Assembly: GCA_024743175.1 (NCBI GenBank)
Contig: JANSXA010000001.1
Span: 1 to 64,000, forward strand
From: Pseudomonadaceae bacterium
Lineage (GTDB): Bacteria; Pseudomonadota; Gammaproteobacteria; Pseudomonadales; Azotimanducaceae
Length of the DNA: 64,000 nucleotides
Direction: 5' to 3'
The translations under genes and the position numbers were made by a program. This document shows, in pieces, positions 18,082-25,882 of this stretch (position 1 is its first letter; the number at the start of each line of letters is the position of its first letter). The notes beneath the pieces were generated by a model, which was not told where the DNA came from, made no database searches, and saw only the letters and a list, made by a program, of their open reading frames with translations.

Positions 18082-18558
18082 TCAGACAGATAATGCCTCG
18101 GCGATAAACGCCGGGGTTTCGCATATGGCGTACGGGTGAATATGATATTCATCCAGCGCCTGGCGATAGACCCGAATACCTTCGGTCTGTTCTCTGGCCA
18201 TCTGTTGCGCACTCGCCTTTATGAACACGCTGTCGATGGACTCAAAGATCGGATTGAACGGCTGCAACTGGCCAAAGCTGCAGCGCGTTAACCACTGTCC
18301 TCGATGGAGTTCGTCAACATCAATGTCTTCGATGGTGCTCCAGTGGCTGAAGTGGGCGTGACTGTCCGGACTTTTACTGGCAAACAGTATTGGCAGAAGC
18401 TGGTTCTGCTGCGCGGCTTTCTGCAGGATCTCTAGGGCGATCAGCCAGGGAGATTCATCGGTGTAGCTGCCACTGCCACTCCCTTCAAGCATGGCTTCAA
18501 TCGCTTTGTCGGTGACAATAGTGGCGATACAGAAAGGATGGCTTGCAGATCTGTCCAA
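18082..18558 (-). CDS. conserved-looking protein of unknown function
   Basis: I do not recognise this 158-residue protein. It starts with TTG 18558, about 12 bases after an AGGAAA. It has no signal peptide or membrane helix. The composition is ordinary and soluble, with a central segment DVDELHRGQWLTRCSFGQLQPF and a tail YRQALDEYHIHPYAICETPAF. The codon pattern matches the neighbours, and it fills the gap between csrA and the FAN1-like gene, so it is probably a real gene. It diverges from the FAN1-like gene with only 46 bp between the starts. Confidence 0.6.
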   Translation of the reverse strand: MDRSASHPFCIATIVTDKAIEAMLEGSGSGSYTDESPWLIALEILQKAAQQNQLLPILFASKSPDSHAHFSHWSTIEDIDVDELHRGQWLTRCSFGQLQPFNPIFESIDSVFIKASAQQMAREQTEGIRVYRQALDEYHIHPYAICETPAFIAEALSV

Positions 18559-18604
18559 GGAGTGATTTCCTAACTCAACTTTGTAAAGAAACTACGCTCA
18601 CGCC

Positions 18605-20239
18605 ATGGATGTCGCGAAGTCAGTGCCAGCGGCTATGTTAACGCCCGACAGGCCGCCTCCGGAAGACTATTACCAAAACAATTGCCGCGTCCTGATCAAT
18701 TTTGTTCTGCAGCGCTATGCGCACCTGTTGAATAACACTGAGCAACACATGCTCGAGCAGTTCCTGCGCTTAAGTGATGATGGCCAAAGACTGTTTGCAC
18801 GGCTGCTGACGCGTAAACCGCTGCTGCGTATTGATCAGATTGAGTATGCTGAAGTCACCGAACTTGCAGCCGCGCTTGAAGAACTCTCTACAGCCGGCCT
18901 GATTGAACTGAATCCACCTGTGGCGGCTTTAGAGGTACTTGATCTGCTGCGTAAAGCTGAATTGCACGCTGAGGTGAAAAACCTGCCCGGCAGCTACAGG
19001 AAGTTTGATCTGCAACTGGCCTGGCTCGATGGTTGGTCCGAGGCTCAGTTGCGGCTTTGCGCGCAGAAGAGCGTTAACTGGCTGCGGGTTGCACGGCGTG
19101 AGGTCTGGGATCTGGTTCAGCTGTTGTACTTCGGCAGTCGCAGGCATGACTGGTCCAGTTTTGTCATGCGAGACCTTGGCATGGTGGTGTATGAGCCTGT
19201 GGCCATGCACACCCATCAGTTTGCAGACCGTGCCGCACTGCAGCAGGCACTGCGCTTCCAGCGCCTGGGTGATCTCAGTCTGCGTCTTGATGAACATGCC
19301 AGTCTGGCGGACGCGTTGACCGCTGAGCTTATACCTGTGGTAACTGATCGTTTTCTACGCCGCAGACGGGCTCGCACGCTGATGCGGATCGCTCGCTGGC
19401 ATGAGCGTAATGAGTCGTGGGACGCGGCGGTGCAGATCTACCAGCAGGTTGAACAGCACCCGGCTCGGGAAAGACTGGTCCGTGTTCTGCATAAACAAGG
19501 TGACCAACAGGGGGTTGAAAAATGGCTGCAGACAATCAGCAACGCACCGCTGTGTGAAGAGGAAGCTCAGTTTGTACAACGTTTCGGTCGGCGCCAGGCT
19601 GGTTATCAGCCGCCAACAACGGTCATTGAAATTGATCAGGCAGAACCGAATATAGAAGAGCAGGCGTTGAACCTTCTGTTAACGCCCGGTGCCTGGGGTG
19701 TGCATGCAGAGAATACCTTGTTTAAAACGTTGACCGGCCTGATCTACTGGCCAGCGATCTTTGCTGACATTCCAGGTGCGTTTACCAACCCGTTTCAATC
19801 CGGACCTAACGATCTTTTTGATGACGATTTTGTGGATGCCCGCGCAGAGCTGATAGAGCGGCTCGAACAGCACCTTGCGGATGATGATCACCTCGCTTCA
19901 CATCTGCGAACGATTGTCGCCGAGAAGCAGGGCAGGGCTAACGCTCTGGTTTACTGGCCGCTGCTGGACTCTGTCACCCTTGATGACCTGCTTGAAGCGG
20001 TGCCTTTGGGAGATATCCGCAAACTTTGCGCGTACATGCTGCGAAATCTGGCGCAACGTCGCGCCGGGCTGCCGGATCTGTTCATTGCTTATGGCAAACA
20101 CGAATATGAGTTAGTCGAAGTAAAGGGTCCTAACGATCAACTTCAGCCTGGTCAGCGGGTCTGGCTCAAGCACCTGCAACGTCTGGGTATTCCTGCTCGA
20201 GTGGTCAAGTTGAAACTGGCTGCGCAGAAGCTGTCTTGA
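18605..20239 (+). CDS. FAN1-like structure-specific nuclease with VRR-NUC domain
   Basis: A 544-residue protein related to bacterial FAN1, a nuclease that cuts 5' flaps and helps unhook DNA interstrand crosslinks. The C-terminal VRR-NUC domain (about 435-540) carries RRAGLPDLFIAYG and YELVEVKGPNDQLQPGQ, which hold the D..ExK catalytic set. The N-terminal part is a helical region with YYQNNCRVLINFVLQRY near residue 22, as in the Pseudomonas enzyme, and a TPR-like middle (WDAAVQIYQQVEQHPARERL). Length and order match the Pseudomonas protein. Its stop overlaps the TTG of the helicase downstream (TTGA). Confidence 0.88.
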   Translation: MDVAKSVPAAMLTPDRPPPEDYYQNNCRVLINFVLQRYAHLLNNTEQHMLEQFLRLSDDGQRLFARLLTRKPLLRIDQIEYAEVTELAAALEELSTAGLIELNPPVAALEVLDLLRKAELHAEVKNLPGSYRKFDLQLAWLDGWSEAQLRLCAQKSVNWLRVARREVWDLVQLLYFGSRRHDWSSFVMRDLGMVVYEPVAMHTHQFADRAALQQALRFQRLGDLSLRLDEHASLADALTAELIPVVTDRFLRRRRARTLMRIARWHERNESWDAAVQIYQQVEQHPARERLVRVLHKQGDQQGVEKWLQTISNAPLCEEEAQFVQRFGRRQAGYQPPTTVIEIDQAEPNIEEQALNLLLTPGAWGVHAENTLFKTLTGLIYWPAIFADIPGAFTNPFQSGPNDLFDDDFVDARAELIERLEQHLADDDHLASHLRTIVAEKQGRANALVYWPLLDSVTLDDLLEAVPLGDIRKLCAYMLRNLAQRRAGLPDLFIAYGKHEYELVEVKGPNDQLQPGQRVWLKHLQRLGIPARVVKLKLAAQKLS

Positions 20240-22590
20240 TCAGAGGTGACTTATCGGTTCGCGCGCTTGCCGAGTTCACCTGTCGCGCCGGTGATCTGTA
20301 TCCGCCTCGGCAGGGTCGTGCCGTGGATGCGGACGAAGGCATCACCGCGCAGCGGGACCTGCAGAAATTGCGCAAGGCATCTGACCCGAACTATCAGCAA
20401 GAAGTAGCTGTTGAGCTCGTGTTTCAAACCCTGCTGGGAGCACGCAAGCTGCGGGGGCGAATAGATGGTCTGACCGCGGAAGCGGGTACTGTTGTTGAAG
20501 AAATCAAATGTCGCGGCGCCCTGCCGGATCAGGTAGATCCAGTGGACTACGCTCAGGCCTTGATTTACGCGGGGATGCTGGCATTACGCGACGATGACGC
20601 TGACCAGATCTTTAAAGTCCGTGTGGTTTATGTACACGTCGACACCCGTGAGACGGCGGAATTTACCCAGACGCTGGAGGGTGTGCAGGCTGCAGGCCGT
20701 TTACAGTTCATGGTGCTGTGCCTGGTCTGTCGTTTACAGCGCCATTTTGAGCGCAATCTGAAACGCCTGGAATGGGCAGCAGCACTGCAGTTTCCCATGC
20801 ACAGGTTCCGTGCTGCGCAACAGACAGTGGCACGACGGGTTTATCAGGCGCTTGCCAAAGGTGAGAACCTTCTGTTGGAGGCGCCCACAGGCAGTGGCAA
20901 GTCTCTGGCGGTACTTTTCCCTGCAGCAAAAGCGCAACAGTTGGAAGAGCAGTTGTTTTTCCTCACCAGCCGCAACGCAGGTGCAAGCGCCGCGTTGACG
21001 GCTTGTCGTCAGATTGATCCCGGGTCTGCCCACTGGGTTGTTGTGGAACTGACCGCCAAAGCAAAAGTCTGTGTCAGCGACGGCGCACCCTGCGAGCCTG
21101 AAAACTGCCCGCTGGCAAAAGGTTACTACGATCGGGTCAACCCTGCGGTGGACGCACTGCTGGAACACAGATTTGCCGATCGGACAACCATCCAACAGGT
21201 TGCGCAAGTGCATCAGGTATGTCCGTTCGAGTTGGCGCTGGATGTGGCGCTGTGGGCGGACGTCATTGTTGGTGACTACAACTATGTATTTGATCCGGTG
21301 GTGCGCTTGAAACGCTTTGCAGAACATCGACAGCTGCATCTGCTGGTGGATGAATCCCACCAGTTGAGTCCCCGTGTCAGCGATATGTTGACCGTGCGGT
21401 TCCCGCGCGCTCTGGTACGCGAGGCGAAATCCACCGCGCACGCCATCATGAAAAAGAAGGTCTTGTCCATCGACAGAGCGCTGCTGGCATTGAAACGGGC
21501 GTTTGGCGAAGGTGAACACGTGCTGTGCGGTGGGCATGTACAACCCCAGGCTGAGGCGGAAAAGCGTTTGGATTCGTTGCAGCGTGCCTGTACCCGCCTG
21601 CTGGAAGCTGTGGCTGAGCATGAGATAGAGCTCCCGTCAGATCCATCGCTACGTGAGCTTGTCTTTGCGGCATCTCGCTGGTTGCGATCTGAGCAGTGGG
21701 TCAGCGAGGCAGAATTTGTACACGTGCTGAATGCCGGTAGTTCAGAGATTGAGGTGTCACGGGTCTGTCTTGATCCTGGTCCATACCTTGAAGGTGTTTT
21801 TGCAGGCCATGGCGCGGCAGTGAGATTTTCCGGCACGGTAACGCCGCTGCCTCTCTACCAGCGTTTGCACGGACAATCGAACGCGGTTGCAGAACGTGCG
21901 CAAACGCCCTTTCAGGCCGCACAGACTGAAGTGGTAGTGGTCAGAGACATCTCCACGTACTTTAACCAGCGTGATCTCAGTTTGCCGAAACTGGTTAAGT
22001 TTCTGGTGGACCTGCTTACTGCAAAAAAAGGTCGTTATCTGGTGGCGTTACCTTCATTCACGTACCTGAATAAACTGATCAGTGCTCTGGCGACGACGGA
22101 TATTGTGACCCTGGCACAATCCCCGGGTCAGAATCAGACGCGCAGTGATGAACTCTTAGATCAACTCAGAGCTCTGGATGCGGGCATCATCTGTATTGTC
22201 ATGGGCGGTGTGCTGGCGGAATCGGTGGATTTTTCGGGTATCTCGCTGCAGGGCGTGGTGCTTGTTGGATTAGGGCTGCCACCGCCGTCTCTGGAACGAG
22301 ATCTGATGGCGCAGTTTTTTGAGCAGGCGGAAGGGCCGGGTTGGGGGCAGATGGTGGCTTATACGCAGCCGGCTCTGGTAAAAAATCTCCAAGCTGCAGG
22401 GCGATTAATTCGCAGTCCTTCCGATTTCGGCGTAATCTGTCTCGTTGATCCCAGATTCAGTGCGCCACATGTGCAGCGGTTTTTCCCCGTCCACTGGCAT
22501 CCGCGGATTATTGCTGCTGCCGATGTGCAGCAGCACGTAAAACAATTTTGGCAAACTACCGCAGATCACAAGGAAAGCGACTTGCAATGA
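20236..22590 (+). CDS. DinG/XPD-like helicase with an N-terminal nuclease-like region
   Basis: A 784-residue superfamily 2 helicase. The first 150 residues contain GRIDGLTAE and TVVEEIKCRG, a D..ExK pattern of a PD-(D/E)XK fold. Walker A is EAPTGSGKSLAVLFP near residue 218, and the DEAH box appears as LLVDESHQLS near 373. Cysteines in AKVCVSDGAPCEPENCPL and VHQVCPFEL lie where XPD/DinG proteins bind a 4Fe-4S cluster. Motifs V-VI are GGVLAESVDFSG and QAAGRLIRSPSDFG. It overlaps the FAN1-like gene by four bases and the pyruvate kinase gene by four (ATGA), so the nuclease and helicase are very likely made together for DNA repair. Confidence 0.88.
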   Translation: MIRGDLSVRALAEFTCRAGDLYPPRQGRAVDADEGITAQRDLQKLRKASDPNYQQEVAVELVFQTLLGARKLRGRIDGLTAEAGTVVEEIKCRGALPDQVDPVDYAQALIYAGMLALRDDDADQIFKVRVVYVHVDTRETAEFTQTLEGVQAAGRLQFMVLCLVCRLQRHFERNLKRLEWAAALQFPMHRFRAAQQTVARRVYQALAKGENLLLEAPTGSGKSLAVLFPAAKAQQLEEQLFFLTSRNAGASAALTACRQIDPGSAHWVVVELTAKAKVCVSDGAPCEPENCPLAKGYYDRVNPAVDALLEHRFADRTTIQQVAQVHQVCPFELALDVALWADVIVGDYNYVFDPVVRLKRFAEHRQLHLLVDESHQLSPRVSDMLTVRFPRALVREAKSTAHAIMKKKVLSIDRALLALKRAFGEGEHVLCGGHVQPQAEAEKRLDSLQRACTRLLEAVAEHEIELPSDPSLRELVFAASRWLRSEQWVSEAEFVHVLNAGSSEIEVSRVCLDPGPYLEGVFAGHGAAVRFSGTVTPLPLYQRLHGQSNAVAERAQTPFQAAQTEVVVVRDISTYFNQRDLSLPKLVKFLVDLLTAKKGRYLVALPSFTYLNKLISALATTDIVTLAQSPGQNQTRSDELLDQLRALDAGIICIVMGGVLAESVDFSGISLQGVVLVGLGLPPPSLERDLMAQFFEQAEGPGWGQMVAYTQPALVKNLQAAGRLIRSPSDFGVICLVDPRFSAPHVQRFFPVHWHPRIIAAADVQQHVKQFWQTTADHKESDLQ

Positions 22591-23993
22591 GCATCCATCG
22601 CACAAAAATTATTTGTACCATCGGCCCCGCAACAGCGAGCTACGACATGTTGCGTAAGCTCTACGATGCCGGGATGAGCATGGTGCGTTTGAATATGTCC
22701 CACTCGGATCATAAAAGCGCAAAACAGATTATCAACTGGGTGAAAACCCTTAATCGCAAGATTGACCACCCCATACCTGTATTGTTGGACACTCAGGGTC
22801 CGGAGATCCGTACTGGTGATCTTGAGCAGCCGATGGAGCTGGCAGAAGGTGAAATTGTCACCTTGTTTGTGCGCGACTCAAGTTTCGTCGAGACCAAATC
22901 GATAAAAGTAAACTATGACGAAATAGTCGATATTGTCGACGTGGGTAAAATTGTTACGGTAGATAATGGATTACTCAATTTTGAAGTGCTGGAAAAATCG
23001 GCAAACCGTCTGACCTGCCGGGTTGTTGATGGGGGTACTCTGGGTAGCCGCAAACACGTCAACCTGCCAGGTGTGCGGGTTAACCTGCCTGCCATCACCA
23101 AAAAAGATCGTGAAGATATCAGCTTCGGCATCGAAAATGAGGTCGATTTCATCGCTTTATCTTTTGTCCGCAGCCCCGATGACGTCACCGAACTGCGCGA
23201 GTTTCTGGGCAGCAAACAGAATACGATCAAAATTATTGCCAAAATCGAGGACCAGGAAGGGGTCACGCACATACACGACATTGCGCGTCTGGCAGATGGT
23301 GTGATGGTGGCACGGGGTGACCTGGGCATTGAAACAGACATTGCCGATCTGCCAAACGTGCAGCGCCGTATTGTGCACTCGTCAGCACAGTGGGGCCGCA
23401 GATGTATTGTCGCCACACACCTGCTGGAATCCATGATCGAAAACCCGATTCCCACCCGGGCGGAGGTCACAGATGTGGCCAATGCGGTTTATGAAGGTGT
23501 AGACGCGGTGATGCTGTCGGGTGAAACCAGCGTGGGTCATTATCCGATTCGCTGCGTTGAACAACTGCGTGCGATTACCACCAAGGCGGAACGCTATCCG
23601 GGGCTTGGTTATGAGAAAGACCTGATTGTTACCGACGATAAACAACATGTTGCGGTACACGCCGTGGCCCTGGCGGAAGCCATCAACGCCAGCGGTATTG
23701 TGGTGATCACGCGACGGGGTTTTGTTGCAGATTACGTCACTAACGCGCGGCCCATGCATGTGCCGATATTTGCGTTTACCAATCACAGCCAGACTCGCCG
23801 CCGCCTGTCATTAAATCGCTCGGTTTACGCCTATCGAACAGCATTCAGCTCTGACCCGGAAAAAACCCTGCAGCGTGCGTTTGATGTGCTGCGCGATCGT
23901 CAGGGTCTGGAGGATGATGCAAAGGTGGTGGTGATCTCGGATGTACTGGCGGACAAAGCCAGTGATGCCATTCAGATCAGACGTCTGACCTGA
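22587..23993 (+). CDS. pyk: pyruvate kinase
   Basis: Converts phosphoenolpyruvate and ADP to pyruvate and ATP. The product is 468 residues from ATG 22587, with AAGGAAAG upstream. It has TKIICTIGPATASYDML, the substrate-contact MVRLNMSHSD, DTQGPEIRTG, IIAKIEDQEG with the catalytic lysine, VARGDLGIE, and the signature VYEGVDAVMLSGETSVG. The C-terminal domain is present, so the enzyme looks complete. Its overlap with a DNA helicase gene is unusual company, and a promoter inside the helicase gene is possible. Confidence 0.95.
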   Translation: MSIHRTKIICTIGPATASYDMLRKLYDAGMSMVRLNMSHSDHKSAKQIINWVKTLNRKIDHPIPVLLDTQGPEIRTGDLEQPMELAEGEIVTLFVRDSSFVETKSIKVNYDEIVDIVDVGKIVTVDNGLLNFEVLEKSANRLTCRVVDGGTLGSRKHVNLPGVRVNLPAITKKDREDISFGIENEVDFIALSFVRSPDDVTELREFLGSKQNTIKIIAKIEDQEGVTHIHDIARLADGVMVARGDLGIETDIADLPNVQRRIVHSSAQWGRRCIVATHLLESMIENPIPTRAEVTDVANAVYEGVDAVMLSGETSVGHYPIRCVEQLRAITTKAERYPGLGYEKDLIVTDDKQHVAVHAVALAEAINASGIVVITRRGFVADYVTNARPMHVPIFAFTNHSQTRRRLSLNRSVYAYRTAFSSDPEKTLQRAFDVLRDRQGLEDDAKVVVISDVLADKASDAIQIRRLT

Positions 23994-23997
23994 GCAC

Positions 23998-24810
23998 CTA
24001 AAAAGACGCCGCTGAGTACAACATACGTACCGACACCACAACCAGCAGCAGGCCAAACAGCTTTTTCAGTTTTGCGGCTGGCACCTTGTGCGCAAAACGT
24101 ACCCCCTGGGGCGCTGCAATCAGCGCTCCGATAACAATGGGAACAAACGCATACAGGTCGATAAAACCCAGAGTGCCGGTGCCCCTGTCCAGTGTAAAGC
24201 CACTGCTGGAAAGATAGCCCATGGTACCCATCAGGGCGATTGGCACACCCAGAGAGCTGGCGGTGGCTGTCGCGTTGTGTATCGGCGTGTTGAAAAACAC
24301 CAGGGAAGGCACAATCACGTTACCGCCGGCAATGCCAGCCAGCCCGGCAGCGATGCCTCCACCTAATCCCAGTGAGGCGGAACCGACAAAGCCGGGAAAA
24401 CGTCTTTTTGGATCAGGCTGCCAGTTCGAGAGCATAATCAAGGCAACAATCGCCAGGAAAAGGCCGATAAAGCCGCGGAACACCTCAGGGGGCAGCAACG
24501 GCGCAATCCATCCCGCAAGGAAGCTGCCCAACAGTAAAAAAGCCAGCAACTTCTGAAACAGGTCCCAGCGCACCTTGCCGGCCCGGTACTGCGTATAGCC
24601 TGCAGATGCGGATGTGAAAATGATGCAGGCCAGGGATGTTGCAACAGCTATCAGCAGACTCTGCTCCGGTGCAAAGCGCCGGGTGAGGTCATAACTGATC
24701 ACCAGCGCTGGCACAATCACAACGCCGCCGCCAATGCCCAGCAGACCGCCAATAAAACCGCTGCCCAGACCCAGAACGATGTACAGGCAGATAAAGAAAA
24801 CTTGTTCCAA
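23998..24810 (-). CDS. TauE/SafE family membrane permease
   Basis: A 270-residue integral membrane protein with about eight helices. It has the two repeated halves of the TauE/SafE family, each opening with a glycine-rich motif: GFIGGLLGIGGGVVIVPAL near residue 19 and GIAAGLAGIAGGNVIVPSL near residue 155. Members export or import sulfite, sulfoacetate and related organic anions; the substrate cannot be told from sequence. It ends 4 bp past the pyruvate kinase stop (convergent) and diverges from the MORN gene with only 28 bp between starts. Confidence 0.88.
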   Translation of the reverse strand: MEQVFFICLYIVLGLGSGFIGGLLGIGGGVVIVPALVISYDLTRRFAPEQSLLIAVATSLACIIFTSASAGYTQYRAGKVRWDLFQKLLAFLLLGSFLAGWIAPLLPPEVFRGFIGLFLAIVALIMLSNWQPDPKRRFPGFVGSASLGLGGGIAAGLAGIAGGNVIVPSLVFFNTPIHNATATASSLGVPIALMGTMGYLSSSGFTLDRGTGTLGFIDLYAFVPIVIGALIAAPQGVRFAHKVPAAKLKKLFGLLLVVVSVRMLYSAASF

Positions 24811-24838
24811 TTGCAGTAATGTTCACTGTTGAGGAAAT

Positions 24839-25882
24839 TTGAGTCTATCGAAGTTGTTGACCAGGCAGAACATAATTAACCGAACCGTATTGATTATTAC
24901 GCTCGCCCTGTGCGCGGGCCCTGTATTTGCCCAGCGGGTAGAACTCGCCAATGGTGATGTTTATGAGGGTGAGCTCTATGACGGGCTGCGCAATGGCGCC
25001 GGCGTATACATCTGGTCAGACGGCAACCGGTACGAGGGCGAGTTTGTCAATGATCGGCTGCATGGGCAGGGTACCTATACCTGGAAAGATGGCCGCACCT
25101 ATGTTGGTGAGTTTGTTGCGGACCGTCGCGAAGGCGAAGGCGTTCTGACCTGGCCCAACGGCGACCGCTACGTGGGTGAATTCAAAAACAATCTGCTACA
25201 CGGTGAAGGTACTTTCACCTGGGCGAATCAGGATACTTATCAGGGTACCTTTGTTGAAGGTCAACGTACCGGCAAAGGCCGATTTGCCTGGCACACCGGT
25301 GAGGTTTACAAAGGTGATTTTGCCAACGGCGTTCTGCAGGGGCAGGGTAATTACACCTGGGTAGATGGCCGTCAGTATGTGGGGTTTTTCGAGGCTGGAA
25401 AGAAAGTCGGTCAAGGGGTGTTTATCTGGCCCAACGGCAACCGCTATGTGGGCGATTTTGCGGGTGATGTGCGCAGTGGTTCAGGCGTTTTCTACTGGCG
25501 CGACGGTACCGTATACCGCGGCCAGTTTGCGGACAACCGGATGCATGGCTGGGGCATCAAGCGGCAACCTGAAGGCGTACAGGTTGTGCAAACCTGGCGT
25601 CGGGGTGAGCTGATTTTCAGTCAGCCGCTGGTCGCACATAACCATTGCAGCCTGCGCTACCTGGAGCGTGACTGGATGTTCACCAGTGATCGTTGCATTA
25701 ATGGCATGGCGCACGGGTCGGGTGTGGCCGCCAGCCTTGATGGCCGCATGATTATTCCTGATGGGCGCTTTGTTCTCGGCCAGCTGGTCGCAGGTGAGGT
25801 GCTTGCTCTGCCCAGCGATGAGAATCGACTGGCGCAAAGTCAGACCCAGACCCAGGTCCAAACTCAGGTGAACAGTCGTTGA
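24839..25882 (+). CDS. exported MORN-repeat protein
   Basis: A 347-residue protein with a signal peptide (INRTVLIITLALCAGPVFAQ). Nine tandem MORN repeats of about 23 residues follow between residues 40 and 245, each with the pattern G-x-x-Y-x-G-x-F and an ending such as GEGTFTW. The C-terminal 100 residues hold three cysteines (HNCSLRYLERDW, DRCING) and a glutamine-rich tail. MORN repeats bind lipids or proteins. The start is TTG 24839 behind GAGGAAAT. Its stop overlaps the kinase start (TTGA), so the two are coupled. Confidence 0.85.
   Translation: MSLSKLLTRQNIINRTVLIITLALCAGPVFAQRVELANGDVYEGELYDGLRNGAGVYIWSDGNRYEGEFVNDRLHGQGTYTWKDGRTYVGEFVADRREGEGVLTWPNGDRYVGEFKNNLLHGEGTFTWANQDTYQGTFVEGQRTGKGRFAWHTGEVYKGDFANGVLQGQGNYTWVDGRQYVGFFEAGKKVGQGVFIWPNGNRYVGDFAGDVRSGSGVFYWRDGTVYRGQFADNRMHGWGIKRQPEGVQVVQTWRRGELIFSQPLVAHNHCSLRYLERDWMFTSDRCINGMAHGSGVAASLDGRMIIPDGRFVLGQLVAGEVLALPSDENRLAQSQTQTQVQTQVNSR

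Noticed and set aside
20734-21621. Long leftward open frame (295 codons) opposite the DinG-like helicase
   Set aside because: The product has no recognisable motif, and the sense strand encodes a complete helicase with all motifs. GC-rich codon bias explains the antisense opening.
22913-23482. Leftward open frame of 189 codons opposite pyruvate kinase
   Set aside because: Serine/arginine-rich nonsense sequence against a secure pyruvate kinase gene.
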